Below are positions 35,201 through 42,959 of a stretch of 64,000 nucleotides of DNA, piece by piece. Below the pieces are notes generated by a model. It was not told the DNA's origin. It worked only from the letters and a program-made list of their open reading frames with translations, and ran no database searches. Both the position numbers and the translations under genes were made by a program. Numbering within the stretch: the stretch's first letter is position 1; each line of letters begins with the position of its first letter. The stretch is taken from positions 6,614,501-6,678,500 of the forward strand of contig NZ_CP041360.1 in the NCBI RefSeq assembly GCF_006965485.1, in the 5' to 3' direction. The DNA is from Spirosoma sp. KCTC 42546 (GTDB taxonomy: Bacteria; Bacteroidota; Bacteroidia; Cytophagales; Spirosomataceae).

Positions 35201-38105
35201 CCGATGGGGTACCGAAACTAGCCGTTGCCAAAAATCCGGATGTAGGACAAAAGACGTAGGGTTGCTTTTGGTTAAAAGCATTGTTGGGGGTTTTGTAAAC
35301 TGTAACCTGTTGGGTGGCCGTTTGTACACAGCCCGATGTACCGTTTGACGCGATTACGGTAAACGCAATTGTATTTACGCCCTGAGGTGCGTAGGTAGCC
35401 GTGAATACGGGACGTATCGCGGTAGGCTCACCAATGCCGAGACCCGGCACCCACCCATAACTAACGCCTGCCTGTTCTGTAAGCCCCTGCCCCAGCCGAA
35501 CCGTGTCGCCCTGGCATAACGTTAAGCTAGGCAAAGCAGGCAAAGGCGTAATACTCTGATTCATAACCGTTACCGTATCAACCCGACACCCATTAAAATC
35601 CAGATAATAATCCTGTGATGCTCCCGCTGGCGGTAGAGTCGAAACGGTCGGATTTACACCGTTGGGGTTGTCTAAGCCTAGTGTTGGTGTCCAGCTGTAT
35701 GTGTTCGTTGATACATTGGCGTAGGCCTGTGGTAAGGAAACAGGTCCAAGTTTCACCGTCGGATTACCGCACGTAAACACGGTTCGGGAAGGGAGTGATA
35801 CACCGAAATAAACAGTTTTCAGGGTATCGTAACTGGTACATCCCCGGCTATCTGTCACACTCAGCAGAAAGTTACCCTGCTCCGTCGTCGTTAGCGAAAT
35901 AGGCATTGCCGCCGTAGCGACCGTACCCGAAAGCACAGGAGCACCACCCGCCAGCAAACCAAGTGTATAGACATAGGCTCCCTGATCGCCATCAGCACCG
36001 GTTGTAATGGCAGCAGTTACGGTAAGCGTCGACTCGTTGCAAAAACCGTAGGGTTTACTTGCCAGATCTGTTGAATGAGCTTTATTAGCCGATACCGTGT
36101 ATTCAATGCTATTACTGTAGTTCGTCACATCACAGCCCGCGACGGGCGAACAGCTTGCATCAAAAGGCGTCAACTGAACGGCCCTCCGGAAAAAAGTTGA
36201 TCCCCCACCCGATAAGGAAGCCGGTGTATAGTCTTTCGAGTTTGCGCCGGGAATATTGGTCCATGGTCCAGCCGCAGAAGCACTGCTTTGCCATTGGTAA
36301 TACAGAGAAACAGGGGCAGGATTCGCATCGAAGCCTCCTCTTACGAACGGAGTTGTATACGTTGGCTTAGACCCTGTTATGGGAAACAAGCCAGCTCCCT
36401 CACAGTACGAAGTAATCGTTGCGGCAATCGTATTCGTGTTGTCTACATACTTCGCATAGGTAAACGCGGTCAGATAAACGGTGGTGGCCTGCGGATTGGC
36501 AACCAGATTATAACCACTCAGGCTGGAGGTTCCATTGTCGGCCAGGCCAGTTGGTGTCACCGGATACAAGGTATGCGAACCAGCCGTAGCCAGGATCGTT
36601 GCCCGGCAACCCTTTAGCTCAACATCGTAAGCACCAGTGGTACTCCCATTCTCCCCAGTATTTAAGTAGGTTGCATAAAGGACTTTATCAAAATCACAGT
36701 CAATAACCTGGTACATGGCATTGCCAGCACCAAAAATGGAGTACAATGCGCCCGGCGTTGGGCTGACACTGGAGGCCGCATTGGCTTTTCCACTGATATG
36801 CACCCGCCCCTGAGCATCAAGTTCCATATCCGACGCTTCCACACTTCCGTTACCAACCACTACGCTCCGAATAACCGAGGTTAGGGTCGGGTTAAATTCC
36901 GTCAGGGTAAGCTGGCCCGGCGTCCATGCTCTATTGGGAGATGAACCGACCGTTACGAATTCTGAGGGAGTCGTAATAACTCCCATCACCACCAGATTCC
37001 CGTTAGGCCGCTTGCGAATACCCTGAATCTGGGTACCGGGTAAGGCCGTTGATTGCAATAGTTGTCCCGAAGCTCCATAATGCGCGATATATCCCACCTG
37101 ATTGGTAAGCGAAACGTTCGAATAAGCAGCTCCCGGCGTTATGGGCAATATTGCCCCGTTGCCATTGCGGTAGGTGGCGTAAAAACTACCATCACTATCA
37201 GGCGTAATATCAGTAGCGTATTGAACAGGTACAGAAGCGCTTGTCGAATAATAAGACGCGTAACGGAGTGTGCCATCAGCGTTAAAAATGGCCATATATG
37301 GATCATCATCGCCACCTTTCGGAGCCGACTGATAAGCACCAGGGGTAGTCGGTAAAACGCCGGATCCGCTGTTTTGCAACATTAGAATCATGGAGCCATC
37401 AGCCGTGACAATCAGATTCTGAAAATAGGGCGCTTCGTTCCAAAGGCGCACACGTACATTGGAGGAGCCGCCAACCGCACCCAGATATGTACCATAAGTA
37501 ATGGTCTTTCCGTCGGGCGATAGCTTCATTAACACGGCTAAATTTCCACCCGCCGTATTAGGCCGACTCGTTTGAAAACCGTTTGGTGTAATAAGGGCAG
37601 AAGCAGGTGCCCCTCCATTTGTTACGCACAGGAGGACTAGTTCACCTGATGGAGAAAACTCAAAGGCCAGGGGGGTGAAACTACTATTCTCTCCATTAAA
37701 AATCCGTACCCATTCGAGGGTATTTCCATCGGGCGAATACTTTGACAAAACGGCGTTATAGCCATCACCCGGCCCAGATAAAGGAGGACCAAACTCTTTG
37801 ATATCGGCTACAGAATAGCCCGAAGCGTTGTTCCGTCCCTCTGTTAATACATAAATAGACCCACCTGGCCCAATTTTTTGGATAGCTCCCTGATTGGAAG
37901 ATTTATTAGAAATAGCCGTACTCCATTGAAGTGATTGAGCTTGTGTTACGCTACAAAAAAGGCAGAGCAGGCCAAAAATGCAGATTGATACAACTCGAAT
38001 GCCCAACTGAACAAACTGGGTTGGCGCATGTTCCCAAAAAGCATCTTTGTTATTTTTCTTATTGTAATGAAGTTGGTGGAACCTAGAATCAGTAAAGTTG
38101 AACAT
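32229..38105 (-). CDS. Giant secreted protein: SBBP-type propeller plus Ig/PKD-like repeats
   Basis: 1958 residues. A long charged N-terminus (about 33 residues), then a hydrophobic segment ending TQAQS, acts as signal peptide. Residues about 60-560 carry SBBP-type beta-propeller repeats (phrases such as LSKYSPDGNTLEWVRIF and MAIFNADGTLRYASYY). From about 600 onward come ten or more Ig/PKD-like modules with the recurrent phrase Y-[ST]-W-[ST]-P (for example YTWSPVTGLSDP, YSWSPFTGVVSS). It ends ...CPPSVCIPIVIRKIK without a recognisable standard type IX CTD. Likely an extracellular adhesin or surface protein. Confidence 0.78.
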   Translation of the reverse strand: MFNFTDSRFHQLHYNKKNNKDAFWEHAPTQFVQLGIRVVSICIFGLLCLFCSVTQAQSLQWSTAISNKSSNQGAIQKIGPGGSIYVLTEGRNNASGYSVADIKEFGPPLSGPGDGYNAVLSKYSPDGNTLEWVRIFNGENSSFTPLAFEFSPSGELVLLCVTNGGAPASALITPNGFQTSRPNTAGGNLAVLMKLSPDGKTITYGTYLGAVGGSSNVRVRLWNEAPYFQNLIVTADGSMILMLQNSGSGVLPTTPGAYQSAPKGGDDDPYMAIFNADGTLRYASYYSTSASVPVQYATDITPDSDGSFYATYRNGNGAILPITPGAAYSNVSLTNQVGYIAHYGASGQLLQSTALPGTQIQGIRKRPNGNLVVMGVITTPSEFVTVGSSPNRAWTPGQLTLTEFNPTLTSVIRSVVVGNGSVEASDMELDAQGRVHISGKANAASSVSPTPGALYSIFGAGNAMYQVIDCDFDKVLYATYLNTGENGSTTGAYDVELKGCRATILATAGSHTLYPVTPTGLADNGTSSLSGYNLVANPQATTVYLTAFTYAKYVDNTNTIAATITSYCEGAGLFPITGSKPTYTTPFVRGGFDANPAPVSLYYQWQSSASAAGPWTNIPGANSKDYTPASLSGGGSTFFRRAVQLTPFDASCSPVAGCDVTNYSNSIEYTVSANKAHSTDLASKPYGFCNESTLTVTAAITTGADGDQGAYVYTLGLLAGGAPVLSGTVATAAMPISLTTTEQGNFLLSVTDSRGCTSYDTLKTVYFGVSLPSRTVFTCGNPTVKLGPVSLPQAYANVSTNTYSWTPTLGLDNPNGVNPTVSTLPPAGASQDYYLDFNGCRVDTVTVMNQSITPLPALPSLTLCQGDTVRLGQGLTEQAGVSYGWVPGLGIGEPTAIRPVFTATYAPQGVNTIAFTVIASNGTSGCVQTATQQVTVYKTPNNAFNQKQPYVFCPTSGFLATASFGTPSETGISYSWQAVITSVSATQGVPSPAQAITFLSSTTAAQVSMHMPGTTIPNGGLADGPYTILYIRTSQNATNPACARVDTAEIRYIVGCGVGGTDFCRLDQQGGSQGQCGGSTNTIGPISAASNGTYTWSPVTGLSDPATGLPLVAGVPHPARVIANPSGLVAVTYTLSLTLPGIPDTCQILVKVFPGQSSLPVANYSSPVAACKGGTVQIQQNEIPGYRYNWTAGTLVSDSTIANPTTVALLTDKTLYVKVTDEATGCSVQDTVKIQVTPVDNNAGLDGTYCLTSGGSFTVGSAAKAGYTYAWSSPTPGVVFGSPASATSTVSIPPNTDSPVLFIRNATNGNTAANCSYADTVQYTSFTSPALNIHAPGSLCAGGGGSITIGPVPDPNLTYLWSTGETTAQISVSATGPYNLTVGQGSCSATATINVNTATDPTVNLGNNPIDPPCNGPVTIGVNNSPDGGWSYSWSPFTGVVSSSDNLSTLQVYPDVPTSYTLTATHATGCVKQFVFPVPPAAYVASLPASLNFCEGDGASTALPLNNPPAGSTVVWTASPSSATAYLSSTSVSQPILDITAAVAGTYTYIATVTYGSGCVSVASVNVKIGKQHTNLAGDDKAICLGSCVQIGKPVQAGISYSWSTIPYDATKVAQISNLSSSQPSVCPTSSTVYKLTYFDANAGCSFGNEMTVQVTPQSPVLTVNDLNTTCQTFDGTATFDLANAIVGTTGASVGYYADAAATIPVANPVSLPTTYYIKSISADGFCSTIKPVSVSFTAYANFVSVATSPVCSTNGTGVLVKGSVTLSNYTAGSFYQYVEGTDFSAGTKMPATPTLLGTSSQVIISGLDDAVLPKTFTVRVFNPAAPDCYAEQQVTVQPSNCCIKPSFQANAVPVSCLGNVPQANGQLVLSGFAPGNTYQFSAGNTFTEAASLSGPAQAIPANGVIVSNLTNPVTTQDYTVRVFSSSGCYTDVTVQLTATTCACPPSVCIPIVIRKIK

Positions 38106-38140
38106 AGAGAGGTGTAGTCAATATATAGATGTAAAATCAC

Positions 38141-38196
38141 CAAATGGAGATAGCCTTTGTACTCCTCAAATGGATACAAAGGCTGTGCCAAATGGA
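38141..38196. promoter_or_regulatory. Candidate regulatory array: three CAAATGGA copies and a 10-bp dyad
   Basis: CAAATGGA occurs at 38141-38148, 38167-38174 and 38189-38196. The middle copy sits in the loop of the perfect inverted repeat AGCCTTTGTA (38152-38161) / TACAAAGGCT (38175-38184). The array starts 36 bases upstream of the giant secreted-protein start codon, a position fit for an operator. Confidence 0.45.
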
Positions 38197-38542
38197 CAAT
38201 TGACCATATGGGCGCATTATTAATCTATACCTCTATGCCTATTGGGTTATCCTGATTTCTAATCCGTATACTTAGTGTTTTAACTTTCCACTCCTATTCA
38301 CTCCAATTGTAGAGTTACAAATAGCGTACCAATTATAAAACTACGTCACAGAAAACTGTAAAGGAAAGCCAGTAAAGCGGCTAAACACCGTTACTTGAGG
38401 TACTTTACGCTACTAATTTGTCACAAAATAGACATAGTGGACTACTTGCAGCAATGTAAAATTGGAAGTAGATTGAGTTTGTATTGCCCTGTCAGCAGAA
38501 AACTTGTCTTACAACGAGTTAGGGCAACATCAGGCTATTCGT

Positions 38543-38550
38543 TAACTTTG
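38543..38550 (+). promoter_or_regulatory. Candidate -7 promoter box for the cyanophycinase-like gene
   Basis: TAACTTTG fits TAnnTTTG and lies 42 bases before the ATG at 38593. No clear -33 TTG is seen at the usual distance. Confidence 0.35.
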
Positions 38551-38592
38551 GATACTGTGGATCCGACACAGTAAACCAAACGACAATCTGAC

Positions 38593-39489
38593 ATGAAAAA
38601 GCGTTTCACATTACCCATCCTCTTGCTGGTTCTTCTGGCTAGTCTAAGTCGCGCTCAGACGGCGTCAACACCCAAATTAGTAGGGCCCGAGAAGGGCGCA
38701 TTGATTATTGTTGGGGGTGGTAGCATGGGGCCAGACCTCTGGAACCGCTTCGTTGAACTGGCAGGCGGTCCCGCCGTAGCGGACATCGTCATTATTCCAA
38801 CCGCAGGTGAAGATTCGTCGGCCAACACGGCCCCCCGCGAGAAAGAAAAGCTACTCAGTCTGGGCGTAAAAAACATCACCATAATGCACACCCGCGATCC
38901 GAAAGTAGCTAACCAGGAATCATTTGTTGCGCCCCTGAAGAAAGCTACCGGAATCTGGTTTGTGGGCGGACGGCACTGGCGGCTGGCCGATTCGTATCTG
39001 AATACACTGGCCCATAAAGAATTTAACGCCGTACTGAGCCGAGGTGGTGTCATTGGCGGTACATCGGCGGGCGCTACAATTCAGGGATCATTTATGGTGC
39101 GGGGGGATACCAAAGGCAATTCCATTATGGTGGGCGATCACACCCAGGGGCTAGACTTCATTCACAACGTCGCCATCGACCAGCATTTTTTGCGTCGGAA
39201 CCGTCAGTTCGATTTAATTGAGGTCATTAAAGCACGCCCTGAACTACTTGGCATAGCTATTGATGAGGGCACGGCCATTGTGGTTCAGCAAAATACCTTC
39301 GAGGTAATTGGCAGCTCCTACATAGCCATCTACGAAGCCAATCAGATTGCCAATAGCACGAAATATCCATCCGGGCAAAACAGCACCGGCGGCCCTTTCT
39401 ATTTCCTGAGCAAGGGCCAGAAGTTTGATTTACAGACCCGGAAAGTTATGGATACCCGCCCGCAACGGCCAAACGAGCCAGCGAAGTAA
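38593..39489 (+). CDS. Exported cyanophycinase-like S51-family peptidase
   Basis: 298 residues. Signal peptide ending SRAQ (residue 22), then the S51 fold: GALIIVGGGSMG at the start of the domain, IIPTAGEDSS, WFVGGRHWR and the nucleophile elbow GGTSAGA with Ser158. Cyanophycinase cleaves the Asp-Arg storage polymer; secreted relatives act outside the cell. No cyanophycin synthetase is nearby, so it may use external polymer or have another dipeptide-type substrate. The ATG chosen gives a proper signal peptide. Confidence 0.85.
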   Translation: MKKRFTLPILLLVLLASLSRAQTASTPKLVGPEKGALIIVGGGSMGPDLWNRFVELAGGPAVADIVIIPTAGEDSSANTAPREKEKLLSLGVKNITIMHTRDPKVANQESFVAPLKKATGIWFVGGRHWRLADSYLNTLAHKEFNAVLSRGGVIGGTSAGATIQGSFMVRGDTKGNSIMVGDHTQGLDFIHNVAIDQHFLRRNRQFDLIEVIKARPELLGIAIDEGTAIVVQQNTFEVIGSSYIAIYEANQIANSTKYPSGQNSTGGPFYFLSKGQKFDLQTRKVMDTRPQRPNEPAK

Positions 39490-39490
39490 A

Positions 39491-39574
39491 TAGAACGCAG
39501 ATGACGCGGATTAAACTGATTTTCGCGGATATAAATCCATTTAAATCAGTTTAATCCGCGTCATCTGCGTTCTA
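39491..39574. repeat. 32-bp perfect inverted repeat between convergent genes
   Basis: Arms 39491-39522 and 39543-39574 are exact reverse complements (core GAACGCAGATGACGCGGATT) with a 20-base loop. It fills the gap between the cyanophycinase-like and purQ gene ends and probably ends both transcripts. This core also belongs to a widespread dispersed-repeat type. Confidence 0.85.
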
Positions 39575-39578
39575 CAAT

Positions 39579-40280
39579 TTATACCAACACCGCTTTGAGA
39601 ATCTGGTCCATGATCAGCCGTCCATCCGTATTGCCCAGCGCTGGATCAGCGGCTCGTTCGGGGTGCGGCATCATACCAAACACGTTTTTGCCCAGGTTAG
39701 TCACCCCTGCAATATTTTCCAGGCTACCGTTTGGATTGGCGGCATCCGTGATGGCACCCGTTTCGTCGCAGTAACGGAACAGTACCTGACCGTTATCGTT
39801 AAGGGATTTCAGCGTATCGGCATCCGCAAAATAACGACCCTCTCCATGCGCCATCGGAATCTTGTAAGCCGGACGAGGGTTCGGCCCTCCGACAAGGCCC
39901 GCCGTTAACAAGGCATCGGACGATTGGGGAGTCAGATAGATATTTTTGCAGACATATTGCTGGTTGGCGTTGCGGAGTAATACACCCGGTACTAAGCGGG
40001 CTTCGGCCAGCACCTGAAAGCCGTTGCAGATACCCATCAGGTAGCCACCTCGGTTGGCGTGGGCAATGACCTCGTTCATGATCGGCGAAAACCGGGCTAC
40101 AGCTCCTGTACGAAGATAATCGCCATACGAAAATCCACCAGGCAGGATAATAAAATCACAACCTTGCAGATCGTGGTCTTTGTGCCAGAGTTTAACAACT
40201 TCCTGGTCCATCAGTTCCAGCGTATCTACTGCATCCTGATCACAGTTAGAACCGGGGAAAACAACAACACCAAATTTCAT
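39579..40280 (-). CDS. purQ: Phosphoribosylformylglycinamidine synthase, glutaminase subunit (PurQ)
   Basis: 233 residues from the ATG at 40280 (MKFGVVVFPGSNCDQDA); a longer frame to 40352 runs into a repeat. The class I glutaminase motifs are ILPGGFSYGDYLR, the nucleophile in GICNGFQ (Cys85), HGEGRYF and the His-Glu end MMPHPERA. PurQ supplies ammonia to PurL in step four of purine synthesis. It stands apart from other pur genes here. Confidence 0.95.
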   Translation of the reverse strand: MKFGVVVFPGSNCDQDAVDTLELMDQEVVKLWHKDHDLQGCDFIILPGGFSYGDYLRTGAVARFSPIMNEVIAHANRGGYLMGICNGFQVLAEARLVPGVLLRNANQQYVCKNIYLTPQSSDALLTAGLVGGPNPRPAYKIPMAHGEGRYFADADTLKSLNDNGQVLFRYCDETGAITDAANPNGSLENIAGVTNLGKNVFGMMPHPERAADPALGNTDGRLIMDQILKAVLV

Positions 40281-40295
40281 AAGATTAAAAGAGCG

Positions 40296-40369
40296 AAAGA
40301 GTGAAAGAGTGAATGAATGTTTAGCGCTCCAGCCTTTCGCTCTTTCGCTCATTCACCCTTTCACTCTTT
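40296..40369. repeat. 21-bp inverted repeat of AAAGAGTGA-type sequence
   Basis: Arms 40296-40316 and 40349-40369 match at 20 of 21 positions. The arms are purine-rich with repeated GAAAGAGTGAA units. It lies between the phosphatase gene end and the purQ start. Confidence 0.6.
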
Positions 40370-40390
40370 AGATACACAAAGATACTGACT

Positions 40391-41350
40391 TTACTTTACT
40401 TCAACGGACTTTCCGGTGCTGGAAACGGCTTTACCTTTCTCAAATGCCAGATCAATTCGACCCAGATTAATACCCGCAAAACCGACCTGGTTGATCCATA
40501 CAGGCTGGCCATCGAGGTTATTGACAGCTACCGGCGCATCAAGAAATGTATGTGTATGACCACCGATAATGAGATCAATATTCCTGGTTTTTGCCGCCAG
40601 TACATTGTCGGATATTGTTGGCTCGTTGGTATACTTAAAGCCCAGGTGCGACAGGCAAATGACATAGTCACACTTTTTGTCTGTGCGCAACTGAGCGGCC
40701 ATGTCAGTCCCAATTTCTACGGGATCGAGGTACTTCGTTTCCTTATAAGCCTCTTTCGGAATCAGCCCAGCCGGTTGAATACCCAACCCGAAAACCCCCA
40801 CCCGAACACCATCTTTTTCAAAGAGTTTGTAGGGCATGGTTTTTCCGTCCATTACGGTGTTCTTAAAATCATAATTGGCAATCAGAACCGGAAAACTGGC
40901 CTTACCAAATTGGGTTACCATATTGTCGATGCCACCGTCGAAATCGTGGTTACCAATGGTTCCGGCATCGTAGCCCAGACGATTCATCGCCAGAATTTCG
41001 GGTTCGCCTTTGTATAAATTAAAATAGGGCGTTCCCTGAAAAATATCGCCCGCATCGAACAGCAGTACATTGGCCTGCTCCTGCCGGATTTTTCGGATCA
41101 ATGTGGCTCTACGGGCTACGCCACCTTTACCCGCATTACGACTACCATCCATTGGGAACGGGTCCAGTCGGCTGTGTACATCGTTGGTATGCAGAATAGT
41201 CAGCGATGTAGTTTTAGCGAGACCGATATGAGCCACCCCAAGTCCGGTCTGGACTGGCCGGGCAAATAGCTCTGGGGCAACCGAGCCAATTACGGCAGTT
41301 GTGCCGAGTAGCTTTAGAAACTGGCGTCTATTCGATGCTAACGCGTCCAT
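40391..41350 (-). CDS. Exported metallophosphatase, 5'-nucleotidase catalytic domain
   Basis: 319 residues. The N-terminus RRQFLKLLG...GSVAPELFA is a Tat-type signal. The calcineurin-like metal motifs are LTILHTNDVHSR, FDAGDIFQGT, GNHDFDGG and GGHTHTF, the catalytic half of a UshA/5'-nucleotidase. The usual C-terminal substrate-binding domain is missing here and is encoded by the preceding gene, whose end overlaps this start by 23 bases. Likely periplasmic nucleotide or sugar-nucleotide hydrolysis. Confidence 0.88.
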   Translation of the reverse strand: MDALASNRRQFLKLLGTTAVIGSVAPELFARPVQTGLGVAHIGLAKTTSLTILHTNDVHSRLDPFPMDGSRNAGKGGVARRATLIRKIRQEQANVLLFDAGDIFQGTPYFNLYKGEPEILAMNRLGYDAGTIGNHDFDGGIDNMVTQFGKASFPVLIANYDFKNTVMDGKTMPYKLFEKDGVRVGVFGLGIQPAGLIPKEAYKETKYLDPVEIGTDMAAQLRTDKKCDYVICLSHLGFKYTNEPTISDNVLAAKTRNIDLIIGGHTHTFLDAPVAVNNLDGQPVWINQVGFAGINLGRIDLAFEKGKAVSSTGKSVEVK

Positions 41351-42068
41351 CAGAAACAGGATTAATAGGTTGACCGGTTTTACCCTGCTGTCGGAAATAA
41401 TCGATTAGGGCATCCCGCATGAGATAGTTGATATTTTCGCTCTTAATGGGATTTTTCAGGAATCCGGCATCATCGCCCCCATTTGCTACGTAATCGCTCA
41501 GGACAACGGTATAGGTTTCGTTCGGCTGGAGAGTCCGTCCATTTGTGAACGTAACTGACTGCACTTGTTTATCGTGAATTTTAGCCCGAATTCCGCCCAC
41601 TACCAGCCCACTACCCCGTACAAAATGATTGAGCAGTTGCTGGAGCATATCCCCTTTAACGGTTAGCACAATCAGTTGGTTATCGAAAGGCATCACCTCA
41701 AAAACAGATCCGATCGTGATGTTGCCTTCGGGCAAATTACTCCGGATACCGCCATAATTCAGGTGTGAGCAGTCGATGGGTTTGCCATATTTCTGGATAG
41801 CCTGCTTCAGCAAGGCGTCGGTGAGCAGGTCGTTAAGTGGCGCATCAGGAAGGCCTTTCTCGATACGTCCGGTTGAGCGAGCCAGCACCTCATTCATCGT
41901 CTGGTCCATCTTCTGCCGATAGGGTTGCAGAAAGTTGGCAAGGCTGGTATCGGAGGAAGCAGCCAGCGAATCGACCCCAATCCGATTGGCGGTTCGCTGG
42001 GTAAGGTGGTAGCCGGAGTTACAGGCCGACAAACCAGCCAACGCCAACAGCAGGAGGTATTTTTTCAT
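41328..42068 (-). CDS. 5'-nucleotidase C-terminal domain lipoprotein
   Basis: 246 residues from the ATG at 42068; a longer frame to 42179 is not convincing. A lipoprotein signal ends AGLSAC (Cys near residue 16). The rest is the 5'-nucleotidase C-terminal domain: NYGGIRSNLPEGNITIGSVF, EVMPFDNQLIVLTVKG and SDYVANGGDD. It overlaps the catalytic-domain gene by 23 bases, so the two are made together and probably assemble into one enzyme split across two exported chains. Confidence 0.86.
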   Translation of the reverse strand: MKKYLLLLALAGLSACNSGYHLTQRTANRIGVDSLAASSDTSLANFLQPYRQKMDQTMNEVLARSTGRIEKGLPDAPLNDLLTDALLKQAIQKYGKPIDCSHLNYGGIRSNLPEGNITIGSVFEVMPFDNQLIVLTVKGDMLQQLLNHFVRGSGLVVGGIRAKIHDKQVQSVTFTNGRTLQPNETYTVVLSDYVANGGDDAGFLKNPIKSENINYLMRDALIDYFRQQGKTGQPINPVSDGRVSIE

Positions 42069-42257
42069 ACGTATCCGCAAGTTCGGAAACTCTTTGCAAT
42101 CCTGCGTTAACAAATCGTTAGAAAGCACCATACAAGATTCTAATGAACTGATAATTGGGCAGTTAATCCACGTACCCAAACCGCTAAAAACAAAAGCACC
42201 TACCGTTTAATAAAAGATTCCTCTATCTCTGTTTCCAAATCGCATACCTTTTGCGAC

Positions 42258-42288
42258 TAATAAACCGTACCTCTTCCGGGGTTTATTA
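42258..42288 (+). promoter_or_regulatory. Hairpin in the leader of the injection-system operon
   Basis: TAATAAACC (42258-42266) pairs with GGTTTATTA (42280-42288), 36 bases before the first eCIS start codon. A near-consensus -7 box (TACCTTTTG, 42245-42253) precedes it. A leader-control role is a guess. Confidence 0.35.
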
Positions 42289-42324
42289 ATCGGAATTCTG
42301 CACACCACTTAACGATAGTTTGTC

Positions 42325-42948
42325 ATGGTATTTGAAGCCCTGGAACTTATCCGTTCTGAGTTAGAGGCCTATCTTAAGCCGCTCGTAGACCCAATAACTG
42401 TTAAGTTGGGAAACATAGCTACCGTAGCAGGTACACAGGCTAACTCCATCCTGATTACGCTGGTCAATATAGAAGAAGAGGCTACGCTTAAAAATTCCAG
42501 CTCTTACCAACGAAATGCCGCCGGTGGATTCGACATCCAGAACCCGCCTGTTTTTTTGAATCTATACGTACTGATCAGCGCGAATCATGTCAATATTGAC
42601 GATTACGAAAGCGCACTGAAAATGCTCTCCTGGATAATCCAGTGTTTCCAGAAGAAAAATCAGTATACCCTTGCCAATACACCTGCCGCTACGGCACTAA
42701 ACGATGCAGGGCCGGGGGCCTCGCCAATTGATCCAAGAGTGATGCTGCTGTGTATCGTTGCTGATTTTTACAGCCTGTCGTTCGAGAGACTCAATCAACT
42801 CTGGGGAACGCTGGGAGGCAAACAAGTACCAGCCGTCATGTATAAAATACGGGTTGTTGAGGAGCAGGCTGGTGGGCAGCTTGGCGCAGGGCCAGCTATT
42901 CAGGGAATTGAAGGGCGTGTGAAACGGACGACTAGTACCCCTAATTAA
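42325..42948 (+). CDS. DUF4255 protein, Pvc16/Afp16-like tail terminator (cap)
   Basis: 207 residues, opening VFEALELIRSELEAYLKP with LVNIEEEATLKN, PPVFLNLYVLISANH and YESALKMLSWIIQCFQ, the DUF4255 pattern found in the Pvc16/Afp16 cap family. In characterised injection systems this protein ends the tube and sheath distal to the baseplate. It is the first gene of a fourteen-gene, single-strand eCIS operon; the next gene follows after 11 bases. A glycine/alanine-rich tail is present. Confidence 0.87.
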   Translation: MVFEALELIRSELEAYLKPLVDPITVKLGNIATVAGTQANSILITLVNIEEEATLKNSSSYQRNAAGGFDIQNPPVFLNLYVLISANHVNIDDYESALKMLSWIIQCFQKKNQYTLANTPAATALNDAGPGASPIDPRVMLLCIVADFYSLSFERLNQLWGTLGGKQVPAVMYKIRVVEEQAGGQLGAGPAIQGIEGRVKRTTSTPN

Positions 42949-42959
42949 CGACACTAGCT

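Larger units (their letters stand above)
38106..38592. other. 487-base divergent intergenic region
   Basis: Lies between the divergent giant secreted-protein and cyanophycinase-like genes. It contains the CAAATGGA repeat array (38141-38196) and a candidate forward -7 box (38543-38550). No gene was found; it is otherwise AT-rich. Confidence 0.5.

Noticed and set aside
38141..38196. CAAATGGA repeats as a CRISPR remnant
   Set aside because: The repeats are only 8 bases, spacers are irregular and contain a dyad, and no cas genes are present.
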